Source: Streptomyces sp. SDr-06
GTDB taxonomy: Bacteria; Actinomycetota; Actinomycetes; Streptomycetales; Streptomycetaceae
NCBI RefSeq assembly: GCF_003324565.1
Contig: NZ_QOLA01000002.1
Span: 744,001-808,000, forward strand
DNA length: 64,000 bases
Reading direction: 5' to 3'
The notes below the pieces were generated by a model, which saw nothing but the letters and a program-made list of their open reading frames with translations, searched no databases and was not told where the DNA came from. Made by a program: the position numbers and the translations under genes. Below are positions 28,136-38,616 of the stretch, in pieces; the stretch's first letter is position 1, and every line of letters starts with the position of its first letter.

Positions 28136-28184
28136 CCCCCGGTCCGGCCGGGCGGGGCACTGCCCGCCCGGCCGGACCGCGCCG

Positions 28185-30020
28185 CTACGGGCGGAAGCGG
28201 ATGACCTGCGGGTCGTGGTCGCTGGTCTGGTTCGCGAACTCCGCGTTGACGTGCACGCTGTCGTAGTCGAAGTCCCGGATGGCGGGGCTGGTCAGCACCT
28301 GGTCGAGGACCTGGGTGTTGCCCTGGTACACGTAGGAGTAACGCTCCTTCTTCGGCAGCGACCGGTAGGCCGAGCGCAGCGCGCCGCCGTCCTCCAGGGC
28401 CTTGGTCGTGCCCGAGAAGTCGAAGTCGTTGATGTCGCCGACGGCCAGCACCTTGGCGTGCTTGTCGACCGCGAGCAGCTGCTTCACGAAGGCGTTGACG
28501 GCCTGCGCCTGCTGGAGCCGCTTGGTCTCCGAGGAGCGCGGCACCGGCTGGTGCTGCGAGAGGAGGCTCTCGTCGCCGCCCTTCGACGCGAAGTGGTTGG
28601 CGATCACGAAGACCGTTTTGCCCTTGAAGACGAACTCGCCCGCGAGCGGCTTGCGGCTGTCCGTCCACGCCGGGTTGGCCGGGTCGATCCGGCCGGGGGA
28701 GAGGGTGAGGGCCGGGTGGCCCTTGGTGCCGGTGACTCCGACGGCCGTCCTGTAGTCGCCGCCGGGGCGGTCGGTGAAGGAGACGCGCGCCGGGTTGTAG
28801 AGAAAGACCTGGCGGATGTTGCCGCCGGGCTCGCCGCCGTCCTTGTCGTTCTCCGGGGCGATGGACCGCCACTGGTAGGCCGGACCGCCCGCCGCGAGGA
28901 TCGCGTCCGTGAACTTCTTCACGGTCGCCGAGGCGTCCACCGTGCCGTCGTCCTTGGCGCCGTTGTTGTCCTGGATCTCCTCCAGGGCCACGATGTCCGG
29001 CGAGGCGAGGTTGGTCACCACGCCCTGGGCCAGCGCGTCGAACTTCGACTGCGGGTCGCCCGGGTCCAGGTTCTCCACGTTGTACGTGGCGACCGCCAGC
29101 TCGCCCGTGCGCTGCTTGCGGGTGATCTCCCGCTTGAGCCCGTTGTCCTTGACGGTGCCGAGGGTGCGCGCGGCGATCGTGTAGCCGCCGAACTGGTTGA
29201 AGTCCAAGGGACCCTCGGTGGTGCCGGTCAGCGTGTCGCCCACGTTCGCGCTGGGGAAGGGCTGCTTCGCGGTCGGGATCAGGCTCTGGACCTGGAGCCG
29301 GCCGGTGTTCTGGTCGTGGTACGAGGAGTAGAGCGAGCCGCCGCGCGGCGTCCGGTTCTCCTGCGGCTTCACCGTGACCCACAGCTCCGAATGCGGGTCC
29401 GTGGCGCCGACGACCCGCGAGGAGCCGATCCGGACGTTCATGCCCTCCAGGGACTCGTAGTAGTCCGTGGCGTACTTCTTCGGCTGGAGCGGGAGGCCGT
29501 TGACGCTGTTCCCGGCCGCCGGGTCGCCGTTCGGCGTGTACCGGTCGGGCACCGTGCGGGCCGTGATGACGACCGGGGCGGGCACGGCGTTGCCCGAGGA
29601 GAGGACGGTGACGGTCGGCTTGGAGAGCTGGGTCAGCGACTGGTTGCCCGAGGCCACCCCGCCCGGCACGTACTCCGTGACGGTGGCGGAGACCTCCACC
29701 GCGTCGCCCACCGCCACGGTCGGGTTCGAGCCGGTGAAGACGAAGATGCCCTCGCTGGTGGCGGGGTTCTGGTCGGGCTTGGTGTCCTGGAACCAGAAGC
29801 CCTTGGAGGAGCCGTAGGCGCGCACGCCGGTGACGACACCGGTCACGCCGGCGACCTGCTGGCCCGCCAGCGGGGATATCCGGGTGGTGCCCTGGATGTC
29901 ATGGATCTTCGCCTGCACCGGAGCGGCGGTGGCCGCCTGCGAGGAGGCGGCGCCGACCAGTCCGGCGGCGAGCGCGGTGGCGACCAGGGCGGACACGGCG
30001 GCGGTTCTGGGAACGGGCAT
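28185..30020 (-). CDS. Secreted endonuclease/exonuclease/phosphatase-family protein
   Basis: The 611-residue protein has a Sec signal peptide (cleavage near SQAATA), an OB-fold-like domain (residues 35-300, QVAGVTGVVTGVRAYGSSKGFWFQD in pieces) and a C-terminal EEP domain: VATYNVENLDP, IVALEEIQDNNG, FVIANHFASKGGDE, VLAVGDINDFDFSG and a final SDHDPQVIRF. These match the metal-binding and catalytic residues of exonuclease III/DNase I-like enzymes. It probably degrades extracellular nucleic acid. ATG at 30020 follows CCGGAGAG; upstream frame lacks similarity. Confidence 0.88.
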   Translation of the reverse strand: MPVPRTAAVSALVATALAAGLVGAASSQAATAAPVQAKIHDIQGTTRISPLAGQQVAGVTGVVTGVRAYGSSKGFWFQDTKPDQNPATSEGIFVFTGSNPTVAVGDAVEVSATVTEYVPGGVASGNQSLTQLSKPTVTVLSSGNAVPAPVVITARTVPDRYTPNGDPAAGNSVNGLPLQPKKYATDYYESLEGMNVRIGSSRVVGATDPHSELWVTVKPQENRTPRGGSLYSSYHDQNTGRLQVQSLIPTAKQPFPSANVGDTLTGTTEGPLDFNQFGGYTIAARTLGTVKDNGLKREITRKQRTGELAVATYNVENLDPGDPQSKFDALAQGVVTNLASPDIVALEEIQDNNGAKDDGTVDASATVKKFTDAILAAGGPAYQWRSIAPENDKDGGEPGGNIRQVFLYNPARVSFTDRPGGDYRTAVGVTGTKGHPALTLSPGRIDPANPAWTDSRKPLAGEFVFKGKTVFVIANHFASKGGDESLLSQHQPVPRSSETKRLQQAQAVNAFVKQLLAVDKHAKVLAVGDINDFDFSGTTKALEDGGALRSAYRSLPKKERYSYVYQGNTQVLDQVLTSPAIRDFDYDSVHVNAEFANQTSDHDPQVIRFRP

Positions 30021-30341
30021 GCAGGCTCTCCGGAGGTGATGAGGGAATCGCGCCGGGGAAGGACGCGCGCGGCGGTGCGGTTCTACGCGCGTCAATCTCT
30101 TGTCTGGGGTGGGGAGTTGTCAAGAGGTTCCGGGTGGACGGGAACCGACGGGGACGTGAACCGTGGGGAGCGCGGCGCGGCGGCGGCGAGAGGCGGGCCG
30201 CGTCCGGCGGGGGCGGGCGCCGGGTGCGAGGACCGGCGCGACGAAAGCCGATGAAATGCGTCTACGCTGGGTGCCGCTCAACCATCGCTGACCCAGCGCG
30301 ACCCAGAGCGCCCAGACCGTACGGCCGAGGAGTACCCCCAG
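30021..30341. promoter_or_regulatory. Divergent gap before the secreted nuclease and the acidic protein gene
   Basis: No gene is supported. A TTGACA -35-like word for the nuclease lies at 30118-30123 on the minus strand, without a good -10 at the right distance. TACGCT at 30263-30268 is a candidate -10 for the plus-strand gene. I see no PHO-box pair of GTTCACC repeats. Confidence 0.3.
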
Positions 30342-31799
30342 ATGTCCGGAGACCGCCCCACCCTGCCGCCGGTACGGCTGAACTCCGAGGCGGAGCTGGC
30401 CCGGGACGCGCTGTCCGCCCCGCTGCTCGCCCGCGCCGTACGGCTGGCCCGCTGGGCCGGACCCGACACCCGGGTCGGCGCCGGCGGCGAACTCGTCGAG
30501 GAGCAGCTGCCCGCGGCCGCCGCCGCACTCGGCCTGGGCGACGACCAGGACGGTCCCGCGTACGCGAGCGAGGCCTGGCGGGTCGCGGTCGACACCGGGC
30601 TCGTCGAGGTCGAGGACGCTCCGGAGCACCCGGGCGAGGGCGACGAGGACGCCGAGGGCACGGCCTCGGCGGGTGACAACCTCTCGGTGCTCACCTCCGG
30701 TTCGCCGCACGACGTGCTGGCCATCTGGCTCGACGCCTTCGACGTGGTCTTCGCGGACGCCACCGCGCCGATGATCGACGACTTCGCGGACCTGGTGGGC
30801 GAGGACGGCGAGATCGACTTCGAGCGCCTGGAATGGGACCCGGAGGAGGAGGCCGACTTCCTGGAAGGCGTCCTCGGCAACCTGTACCTGCTCACCGTCA
30901 GCGAGGGCGGCGCCCCCGAAGGGCCGGTGCCGCTGCCCGCGCTCGCCGCCTCGATGATCGTCCCGGACGACATGGGCGAGCCCACCGACGACATCCTGGA
31001 GCAGGTCTCCGACGCGATGATGCGGCTGGACGACCAGTTCCGGCTCCTGGAGCCGATCGGCCTCGTCGAGTACGAGCCCGTCGACGAGGCCCTGATGGCC
31101 GAGGTCGGCGACGAGCCCGCCCCGCCGGTCGACGACGAGGACGTCTCCCGCTACGGCATGGTCCGCCTCACCCCGCTCGGCCTCTACGGCGTGCGCGCCC
31201 GGATGCTGGAGGCGGGCGTGGACGCCCCGGCCGTCGGCGACCTGGCCGACAAGGGCGCGGACGCGCTGCTCGACGGCATCGCCTACTTCCCCGAGCTCTC
31301 CGCGCGCGCGGAGACCGAGCAGTGGCTGGACCGGCGCGAACCGGCCGACGCGGCGCGGGAGTTGCTCACCGCGGCCCGGGGCGGCGACGAGGGCGGGCCG
31401 CTGCGCCGGCTGCACTGCCAGCAGGCGCTCGCCCTGACCGGGGCCTCCGCCGAGCCCGCCGTGCGCGAGGTGCTGCCCGACCCCGAACTGGGCGGCCTGG
31501 CCCGGGTCTGGCTCGCCGAACGCGGCGCCCCCGACGTGCCGCCGCCGTCCGAGGCGATGATCTTCTGGCTGGCCATCGACACCATCGCCGCGCAGCTGGC
31601 GGTGGAGGGCGATCTGGAGGAGCTCCAGGAACTCGTCGAGGGCCTGGTCGGACAGCACAGCGGGTTCTTCGACGCGGCCTGGCGGGTGGAGCACCCCGCG
31701 ACCGCGGACGTCCTGGAGGCGATGGGCCGGCTGCACCCGGACAAGTCCACCGCCAAGGAGGCCCGCAAGGCCGCCTTCAAGGCCCGCTCCCGCGCCTGA
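30342..31799 (+). CDS. Acidic conserved protein of unknown function
   Basis: The 485-residue protein is rich in Asp, Glu, Ala and Leu, lacks Cys-based motifs and membrane segments, and looks mostly helical. The middle holds DVLAIWLDAFDVVF and DILEQVSDAMMRLDDQFRLLEPIGLVEYEP, which resembles a winged-helix fold; the C-terminal 150 residues look like HEAT-type helical repeats. The C-terminus is basic (KSTAKEARKAAFKARSRA). It seems to be a Streptomyces-type cytoplasmic protein. No function can be given. Confidence 0.8.
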   Translation: MSGDRPTLPPVRLNSEAELARDALSAPLLARAVRLARWAGPDTRVGAGGELVEEQLPAAAAALGLGDDQDGPAYASEAWRVAVDTGLVEVEDAPEHPGEGDEDAEGTASAGDNLSVLTSGSPHDVLAIWLDAFDVVFADATAPMIDDFADLVGEDGEIDFERLEWDPEEEADFLEGVLGNLYLLTVSEGGAPEGPVPLPALAASMIVPDDMGEPTDDILEQVSDAMMRLDDQFRLLEPIGLVEYEPVDEALMAEVGDEPAPPVDDEDVSRYGMVRLTPLGLYGVRARMLEAGVDAPAVGDLADKGADALLDGIAYFPELSARAETEQWLDRREPADAARELLTAARGGDEGGPLRRLHCQQALALTGASAEPAVREVLPDPELGGLARVWLAERGAPDVPPPSEAMIFWLAIDTIAAQLAVEGDLEELQELVEGLVGQHSGFFDAAWRVEHPATADVLEAMGRLHPDKSTAKEARKAAFKARSRA

Positions 31800-31872
31800 T
31801 CCCCGGAGACGGGCGGGGCCCGCCGACGCGGACCCCGCCCGCCCCTTCTCCTGATGTTCTCCTGAGGGCGCA

Positions 31873-32640
31873 TCAAGTGCGCAGGTACGACGCCCCGTTG
31901 AGGTCGAGCACCGCGCCCGAGGACCACTGGGCGAGCGGCGAGGCCAGCCAGCGCACCGCCTCCGCGATCTCCTCGGCACCCGCGACCCTGCCGAACGGCG
32001 ACTGCGCCCGGATCGACTCGCCCTCCGTCCCGCTCAACCGCCCCGCGACGCGTTCCGTCTCGAAGAAGCCGGGCGCGACCGAGGCGACCCCGATGTCGTA
32101 CGGGGCGAGCGAGACGGCGAGCGACTGGCCGAGCGCGTGGACCGCCGCCTTGGTGGCGCCGTAGGCGGGGTGGTCGGGCTCCCCGCGGAACGCGCCGCGC
32201 GAGCCGATGTTGACGATCCGGCCGCCCGTGCCCTGCTCGATCATCCGGGACGCGGCGAGATGGCTGAGGTTGGCGGTGGCGAGGAGGTTCACGCTCACGT
32301 GCCGCTGCCACAGCTCGGCCCACTCCTCGTACGGGGTGTCCGCGAGCGGGTGGGGGAGGTTGACGGCCGCGTTGTTCACCAGGACGTCGATGCCGCCGAG
32401 CGCGTCGGCGGCGGCGTCGGCGACCCGACGGGCCCCGGCGGGGTCGGTGAGGTCGCCTCCGACCAGCACGTGCCCGTCCCCCTTCAGCGAGTCGAGGGTG
32501 GCGCGCGCCTCCTGCTCCCTCGACCCGAAGTGCACGGCCACGCGGTCCCCGTTGGCCGCGAACGCCTGGGCGACGGCGCGGCCGAGCCCACGGGAGGCCC
32601 CGCTGACGAGGACGCGTCGGTCGGTGGACGGCAGGTTCAT
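31873..32640 (-). CDS. Short-chain dehydrogenase/reductase (FabG-like)
   Basis: The 255-residue classical SDR has the cofactor motif GASRGLG near residue 14, NNAAVN near residue 89, the catalytic Ser in IVNIGSRGAFRG and YGATK (Tyr/Lys). The SR residue pair at the second strand (HFGSREQE) suggests NADPH. It lies 120 bases behind a FabF-like ketosynthase on the same strand, hinting at a fatty-acyl or polyketide role, but no acyl carrier protein is near. Confidence 0.9.
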   Translation of the reverse strand: MNLPSTDRRVLVSGASRGLGRAVAQAFAANGDRVAVHFGSREQEARATLDSLKGDGHVLVGGDLTDPAGARRVADAAADALGGIDVLVNNAAVNLPHPLADTPYEEWAELWQRHVSVNLLATANLSHLAASRMIEQGTGGRIVNIGSRGAFRGEPDHPAYGATKAAVHALGQSLAVSLAPYDIGVASVAPGFFETERVAGRLSGTEGESIRAQSPFGRVAGAEEIAEAVRWLASPLAQWSSGAVLDLNGASYLRT

Positions 32641-32760
32641 GAACTCTCCCCAGGCAGAAGGCGGTTGCCCTGCCGTTATACGGGCCCCCGCCAGACCCCG
32701 CCCCGCGGGCCCCGGGGAACTGGGACCCGCCCGCCTTCGCGGAGACGACCGGGGTCCAAC

Positions 32761-33984
<1,224 letters not shown>

Positions 33985-34106
33985 GGTTCGACTCTGCCAG
34001 CGCGGGGGGCTCCGCGTGGATGGGGCGGACGCAGCGATTTGTCCTGCGGGGGTTGTGGGGTTCTTACAGGGGTGGGCCGGGGCGCGGGCAGCCCCGGCCA
34101 CCCTCC

Positions 34107-35306
34107 CTAGAGCGCCTCCGCCCCCGGCTTCACCATGCCGCGGGCCGTGCGGGACTTCGCGAAGGTGCCCAGGGCTGTCATCTCCCACTCGCCGGAGAAC
34201 TGCCTGATCAGTTTTGCCATCATGACGCCGGTCTGCGGCTCCGCCCCGGTCAGGTCGAAGCGGACCAGTTCCTCTCCGCTCGTCGCGTCGACCAGGCGGC
34301 AGTACGCCTTGGCGACCTCCGTGAACTTCTGGCCGGAGAAGGAGTTGACGGTGAAGACCAGGCCCGTGGCCTCGGCGGGGATGCGGCCGAGGTCGACCAC
34401 GATCACCTCGTCGTCGCCCGCGCCCTCGCCCGTCAGGTTGTCGCCGGAGTGCTTGATGGCGCCGTTCAGGATGGACAGTTTGCCGAAGTAGCAGGTGTCC
34501 AGGTGGTTGCGCTGCGGGCCGTAGGCGATCACCGACGCGTCCAGGTCGATGTCCTTGCCCCGGAAGGCGGGCTCCCAGCCGAGACCCATCTTGACCTGGG
34601 AGAGCAGCGGGCGGCCGCCCTTGACCAAGGAGACGGTCTGGTTCTTCTGGAGGCTGACCCGGCCCTTGTCCAGGTTGATCTTCCCGCTTCCCGAGGGGGT
34701 GGGCGCGGGCGCGGCCGGAGCCGGGGCCGGGGTCGCCGGGGCCGGGGCGGCGAGGCGCGGGTCGGCCGGAGGGGCGGCCGGAACGGGGGGCGCGGCGGCC
34801 GGGGCCGCGGGCTCCTCTTCGACCGTGACGCCGAAGTCGGTGGCGATCCCGGCGAGGCCGTTGGCGTACCCCTGGCCGACCGCCCGGGCCTTCCAGGCGC
34901 CGCCGCGCAGATAGATCTCCATGACCACCAGGGCGGTCTCGGTGCCCAGCCGGGGCGGGGTGAAGGAGGCGATCACGCTGCCGTCGTCGCCGTTGCGCAC
35001 CGTGGCCGTGGGCTCGATGCCCTGGAAGGTCTGGCCCGCCGCGTCCGGACTCGCGGTCACCACGATCTTCTCGATGCCGGGCGGCACGGCCGAGGTGTCC
35101 ACCACGATCGCGTCCGGCGCCGTGCCGCCGCCGGAGCGGTGGCTGACGCCGGGGCCCTGCGGCTGGTTGTAGAAGATGAAGTCGTCGTCCGAGCGCACCT
35201 TGCCGTCGGCGGTGAGCAGCAGGCCCGAGACGTCGAGCCGCACGGGGGCGGCGACGTCCACCGTCACGCGGGCGGTCGGAAGCGGAAGGTTCGAGCCGGG
35301 GGTCAT
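34107..35306 (-). CDS. Protein with two TerD domains (tellurite resistance/stress family)
   Basis: The 399-residue protein has a TerD-like domain at residues 10-165 (SDDDFIFYNQP), an Ala/Pro linker of about 50 residues, and a canonical TerD domain at 210-399 (KINLDKG, LDASVIAYG, GEGAGDDEVIVVDL with acidic calcium-binding residues, and FTVNSFSGQKF). TerD proteins bind calcium and are linked to tellurite, phage and stress responses in membrane-associated complexes. The second ATG (35306) has GGAG at a proper distance; the first (35315) has it too close. No other ter genes are present. Confidence 0.9.
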   Translation of the reverse strand: MTPGSNLPLPTARVTVDVAAPVRLDVSGLLLTADGKVRSDDDFIFYNQPQGPGVSHRSGGGTAPDAIVVDTSAVPPGIEKIVVTASPDAAGQTFQGIEPTATVRNGDDGSVIASFTPPRLGTETALVVMEIYLRGGAWKARAVGQGYANGLAGIATDFGVTVEEEPAAPAAAPPVPAAPPADPRLAAPAPATPAPAPAAPAPTPSGSGKINLDKGRVSLQKNQTVSLVKGGRPLLSQVKMGLGWEPAFRGKDIDLDASVIAYGPQRNHLDTCYFGKLSILNGAIKHSGDNLTGEGAGDDEVIVVDLGRIPAEATGLVFTVNSFSGQKFTEVAKAYCRLVDATSGEELVRFDLTGAEPQTGVMMAKLIRQFSGEWEMTALGTFAKSRTARGMVKPGAEAL

Positions 35307-35414
35307 TGCGGTCATGCTCCGGGAACGACCGGCGCCGCTTTGCGGTTCCTTGAACCTCCCCCGGATTCGCGGCGCCTCCTCCGCGCACGTCCGCGCGCTC
35401 CGCGGCGGACGACC

Positions 35415-36224
35415 TCAGTGCGGCCAGATCGGCGGGTCGGTGGTGAAGTGGCCGCCGAGGCGGGCGTGGTCGGGCCTGGCCGGGTCGAGCTCGCCCTGCT
35501 CGGCGACGAGCTTGGCGGCGTACTGCTCGGAGTCGTCCCGCGGCTCGTACCCGAGCGCCCGGGCCGGCGAAAGGTCCCACCACAGGCGGGTGTTGGCGGA
35601 CGAGCCGTAGACCACGGTGTGCCCGACCCGCTCGGCGCCGAGCGCGGCGTGGAAGAGGCGGGCGCCGTCGTCGGGGCTCATCCAGACCGACAGCATGCGT
35701 ACGGAGGTGGGCTCCGGGAAGCAGGAGCCGATGCGCACCGAGACGGTCTCCAGGCCGTGCTTGTCCCAGTAGAACTGCGCGAGGTCCTCGCCGAAGGCCT
35801 TGGACAGGCCGTAGAAGGTGTCGGGGCGGTGCGGGGTGGAGACCGGGATCAGCGGGTCCGTGCCCTGGGGGCGGGGGGTGAAGCCGACCGCGTGGTTGGA
35901 GGAGGCGAACACGATCCGCCGCACGCCCTCCTCGCGCGCCGCCTCGTACAGGTGGTACGTGCCCTCGATGTTGGCCCGCAGGATCTTGTCGAAGGGGGCC
36001 TCCAGGGAGATGCCCGCGAGGTGGAGCACCGCGTCCACGCCGCGGACGGCCTCGCGCAGGGCGTCCCGGTCGGCGAGGTCGGCGGTGATCGCCTCCGGTT
36101 CACCGGGGATCGGCAGCACGTCCAGGAGCCGAAGCTCGTAGCCGTACGCCGGGAGCAGCCCCCGCATCAGGGTGCCGAGCCCGCCGGCGGCGCCGGTGAG
36201 CAGGACGGTGCGGGGCACGGGCAT
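35415..36224 (-). CDS. NAD-dependent uronate dehydrogenase (Udh-like)
   Basis: The 269-residue epimerase-fold enzyme has GAAGGLG near residue 11, DLADRDAL, LHLAGIS, SSNHAVGF and the catalytic YGLSK. This pattern and length fit uronate dehydrogenases, which oxidise glucuronate or galacturonate to the aldarolactone with NAD+. The divergent neighbour encodes 5-dehydro-4-deoxyglucarate dehydratase, which acts later in the same pathway and strengthens the call. GGAG lies in the leader. A sugar epimerase is the alternative. Confidence 0.82.
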   Translation of the reverse strand: MPVPRTVLLTGAAGGLGTLMRGLLPAYGYELRLLDVLPIPGEPEAITADLADRDALREAVRGVDAVLHLAGISLEAPFDKILRANIEGTYHLYEAAREEGVRRIVFASSNHAVGFTPRPQGTDPLIPVSTPHRPDTFYGLSKAFGEDLAQFYWDKHGLETVSVRIGSCFPEPTSVRMLSVWMSPDDGARLFHAALGAERVGHTVVYGSSANTRLWWDLSPARALGYEPRDDSEQYAAKLVAEQGELDPARPDHARLGGHFTTDPPIWPH

Positions 36225-36390
36225 GGGCTCTCCTCAGGGGTGCGGGGCGGCCGTGCGGAGCCCGCAGGCCGGCGGGCCGCTGCATCCATGGACGCCATTC
36301 ACATGGGCGGACACGCTAAGGAGAGCGGCCGAACTCCGTCAAGGGGCTCGCGCGGGTGTCGAATCCGCCTGTATGTCAAGGCTGTTCGGG

Positions 36391-36442
36391 TTGACCGGCC
36401 CGGAGGTGCGGGCATAGCGTGGCGGCGTTCAGAGATATGGAC
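36391..36442 (+). promoter_or_regulatory. kdgD promoter with IclR-like operator
   Basis: TTGACC (36391-36396), an 18-base spacer and TAGCGT (36415-36420) form a good promoter. At the expected start point lies GTTCAGAGATATGGAC (36427-36442), and a second TCAGAAT follows at 36448-36454. GTTCAGA...GAC matches 11 of 16 positions of the motif in the promoter region of the semialdehyde dehydrogenase gene at 44394-44409, so one regulator, probably the IclR protein, may bind both. Confidence 0.55.
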
Positions 36443-36487
36443 GACAGTCAGAATTGTGCACGACGGTCCTTGCCCAGGGAGCAGCCC

Positions 36488-37477
36488 GTGACCTCAGCCC
36501 CGCTCGCCGCCCGTCTCACCCACGCCGAGGGGCCGCTGTTCTTCCCCGTGACCGCGTACGGGCCGGACGGCGGCCTCGATCTCGACGTCTTCCGCGTCCA
36601 TGTGCGCGAAGGGATCGAGGCCGGTGCGGCCGCCGTGTTCGCCTGCTGCGGCACCGGGGAGTTCCACGCCCTGACTCCCCAGGAGTTCCGGTCCTGTGTC
36701 GCCGCGGCCGTCGAGGAGAGCGCGGGGCGGGTCCCCGTGGTCGCCGGGGCCGGATACGGCACGGCCCTCGCCGTCCAGTACGCCCGGCTCGCGGAGGAGG
36801 CCGGCGCCGACGGGCTGCTCGCGATGCCGCCCTACCTCGTCGTCACCGACCAGGCGGGACTGCTGCGCCACTACACCGAACTGGCCGCCGCCACCTCCCT
36901 GGACGTCATCGTCTACCAGCGCGACAACGCGGTCCTCGCGCCCCGGACCGCCGTCGCGCTCGCCCGCGTCGACGGCGTCATCGGTTTCAAGGACGGCCTC
37001 GGCGACCTCGACCTGATGCAGCGGATCGTCAGCGCCGTACGAGCGGAGGGCCTCGATCCGCTGTACTTCAACGGGCTGCCCACCGCCGAACTCACCGCCC
37101 TCGCCTACCGCGGCATCGGCATCACCCGCTACTCCTCCGCCGTCTTCTGCTTCGCCCCCGACATCGCGCTGGCCTTCCACCGGGCCCTCGTGTCCGGCGA
37201 CGGCGCACTGGCCAACCGGCTCCTCGACGGCTTCTTCGTGCCGCTCGTGGAACTGCGCAACCAGGGCCGGGGCTACGCCGTTTCGCTGGTCAAGGCCGGG
37301 GTGCGGCTCGGCGGCCTGGATGTGGGCGAGGTCCGCCCGCCGCTCGGCGAGCCCGACGCCGACCACATCAAGCAATTGGCCGTCCTCATCGAACAGGGGC
37401 GGGCGCTGCTGCCGCCGGGCGGGCCGGGCGGGCCGGGCGACGGGAGCGCGGCCGACGCGTCCGGGGCGGGCGCGTGA
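36488..37477 (+). CDS. kdgD: 5-dehydro-4-deoxyglucarate dehydratase
   Basis: This DapA-superfamily enzyme dehydrates and decarboxylates 5-keto-4-deoxyglucarate to 2-oxoglutarate semialdehyde. The 329-residue protein has the KdgD-type motifs FFPVTAYG, CCGTGEFHALT, YQRDNAVL and the Schiff-base K168 in VIGFKDGLGD, which separate it from DapA proper. GTG at 36488 follows GGGAG by six bases; an in-frame ATG at 36437 would add 17 residues. The next gene starts inside its stop codon (GTGA). The C-terminus is Gly/Pro-rich. Confidence 0.88.
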   Translation: MTSAPLAARLTHAEGPLFFPVTAYGPDGGLDLDVFRVHVREGIEAGAAAVFACCGTGEFHALTPQEFRSCVAAAVEESAGRVPVVAGAGYGTALAVQYARLAEEAGADGLLAMPPYLVVTDQAGLLRHYTELAAATSLDVIVYQRDNAVLAPRTAVALARVDGVIGFKDGLGDLDLMQRIVSAVRAEGLDPLYFNGLPTAELTALAYRGIGITRYSSAVFCFAPDIALAFHRALVSGDGALANRLLDGFFVPLVELRNQGRGYAVSLVKAGVRLGGLDVGEVRPPLGEPDADHIKQLAVLIEQGRALLPPGGPGGPGDGSAADASGAGA

Positions 37478-38616
37478 AGGCCTCCGCGTTCCTCTACCCC
37501 TGGGACGTGATCGGCGACCCCGACGCCCCGGCCCGGATCGCGGACCTCGGCGTCCGCCAGGTGACGCTCGCCTCCGCCTACCACTCCACCCGCGCCCTGA
37601 CGCCGCGTCACCCGGGCCATCGCATCGTCACCGCCGCGTACGCGTCCGTGCTGTACCCGCCGGGCGAACCGTATTGGCGCGGGCGCCGGTTGAGGCCCCA
37701 CCCGGCCGGTTCCTGGGCACCCGGCGACGCGTTCGGCGCCGCCGCCGAGGCGCTCTCGGCGGCCGGACTCGACGTCCACTCCTGGGTGGTCCTCGCGCAC
37801 AACTCCCGGCTCGGCGCGGAACACCCCGACACGTCCGTGGTCAACGTCTACGGCGACCGCTACCCGTGGGCGCCCTGCATCGCCCAGCCCCCGGTCCGCG
37901 CCTACCTCGTCGCCCTCGCGGCGGAGGCGGCGGTGCGGCCAGGTGCCGGTGGCACGGAACTGGAGTCCTGCGGCTGGTACGGCCTCGCGCACCTGCACGC
38001 CCACGACAAGATCGCGGGGGTGCCCCTGGAGGGCGTCGCGCAGTACCTGATGTCGCTCTGCTTCTGTCCCGTCTGCGAGCAGGGCTATCTCGAAGTCGGC
38101 CTGGATGCGTCGGAGTTGAGGGTACGGGTGCGGCGTGCGCTGTCGCCGGTGTGGCGGGGCGGGTCGGTGGACGCGTCCGGCGCCGAACTGCTCGCGGCCA
38201 CACTGGAGTTCCGCGCCCGCGCCGCCCGGGAACTCCAGGAGGCGGCCGTCGCGGCGGTACGGGAGCGGGCCCCCGCGGGGTTCCAGGTGCTGCTGCACGC
38301 GGACCCGCGGGTGGAGCGGTGCGGGGCCAACGCGGGGGTGGACCCCGGGCACATCCTCGGGGTGGCCGACGGAGTGGTCGTGCCCTGTGCGGGCGGGCCG
38401 GAACTTCTCGCGGCCTTCGCGGCGCGGGGCTCCGCGTTGTCGGTGCTCGCCGCGAATGTCACGGTGGTGGCGGGGCTGGGGGGTTCGCCGTCGTCGCTGG
38501 GCGAGGTCGCGGATCGGGTGCGGGGGGTGGGGGCGACGGAGCTGCGGCTGTACCACGCGGGGTTGGCGTCTCGGGGGGACCTGGAGTGCGTGCGTACGTC
38601 CGGCGCGGTGGGTTAG
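37474..38616 (+). CDS. Unknown protein translationally coupled to kdgD
   Basis: The 380-residue protein has no signal peptide and looks like a TIM barrel: KASAFLYPWDV, LGVRQVTLASAYHSTRAL, GLDVHSWVVLAHN, NVYGDRYPWAPC, an ESCGWYG segment, CFCPVCEQGYL (a CxCxxC cluster near residue 192) and DGVVVPCAG. The layout recalls glycoside-hydrolase-like proteins of uncharacterised families. Its GTG overlaps the kdgD stop, so the two are made together, and a role in handling a uronate-containing sugar is inferred. I cannot name the family. Confidence 0.8.
   Translation: MKASAFLYPWDVIGDPDAPARIADLGVRQVTLASAYHSTRALTPRHPGHRIVTAAYASVLYPPGEPYWRGRRLRPHPAGSWAPGDAFGAAAEALSAAGLDVHSWVVLAHNSRLGAEHPDTSVVNVYGDRYPWAPCIAQPPVRAYLVALAAEAAVRPGAGGTELESCGWYGLAHLHAHDKIAGVPLEGVAQYLMSLCFCPVCEQGYLEVGLDASELRVRVRRALSPVWRGGSVDASGAELLAATLEFRARAARELQEAAVAAVRERAPAGFQVLLHADPRVERCGANAGVDPGHILGVADGVVVPCAGGPELLAAFAARGSALSVLAANVTVVAGLGGSPSSLGEVADRVRGVGATELRLYHAGLASRGDLECVRTSGAVG

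Noticed and set aside
33985..35583. Upstream extension of the ketosynthase frame to 940 codons
   Set aside because: The extension overlaps the TerD gene on the same strand in another frame and has no domain content; the ketosynthase starts at its standard N-terminus at 33984.
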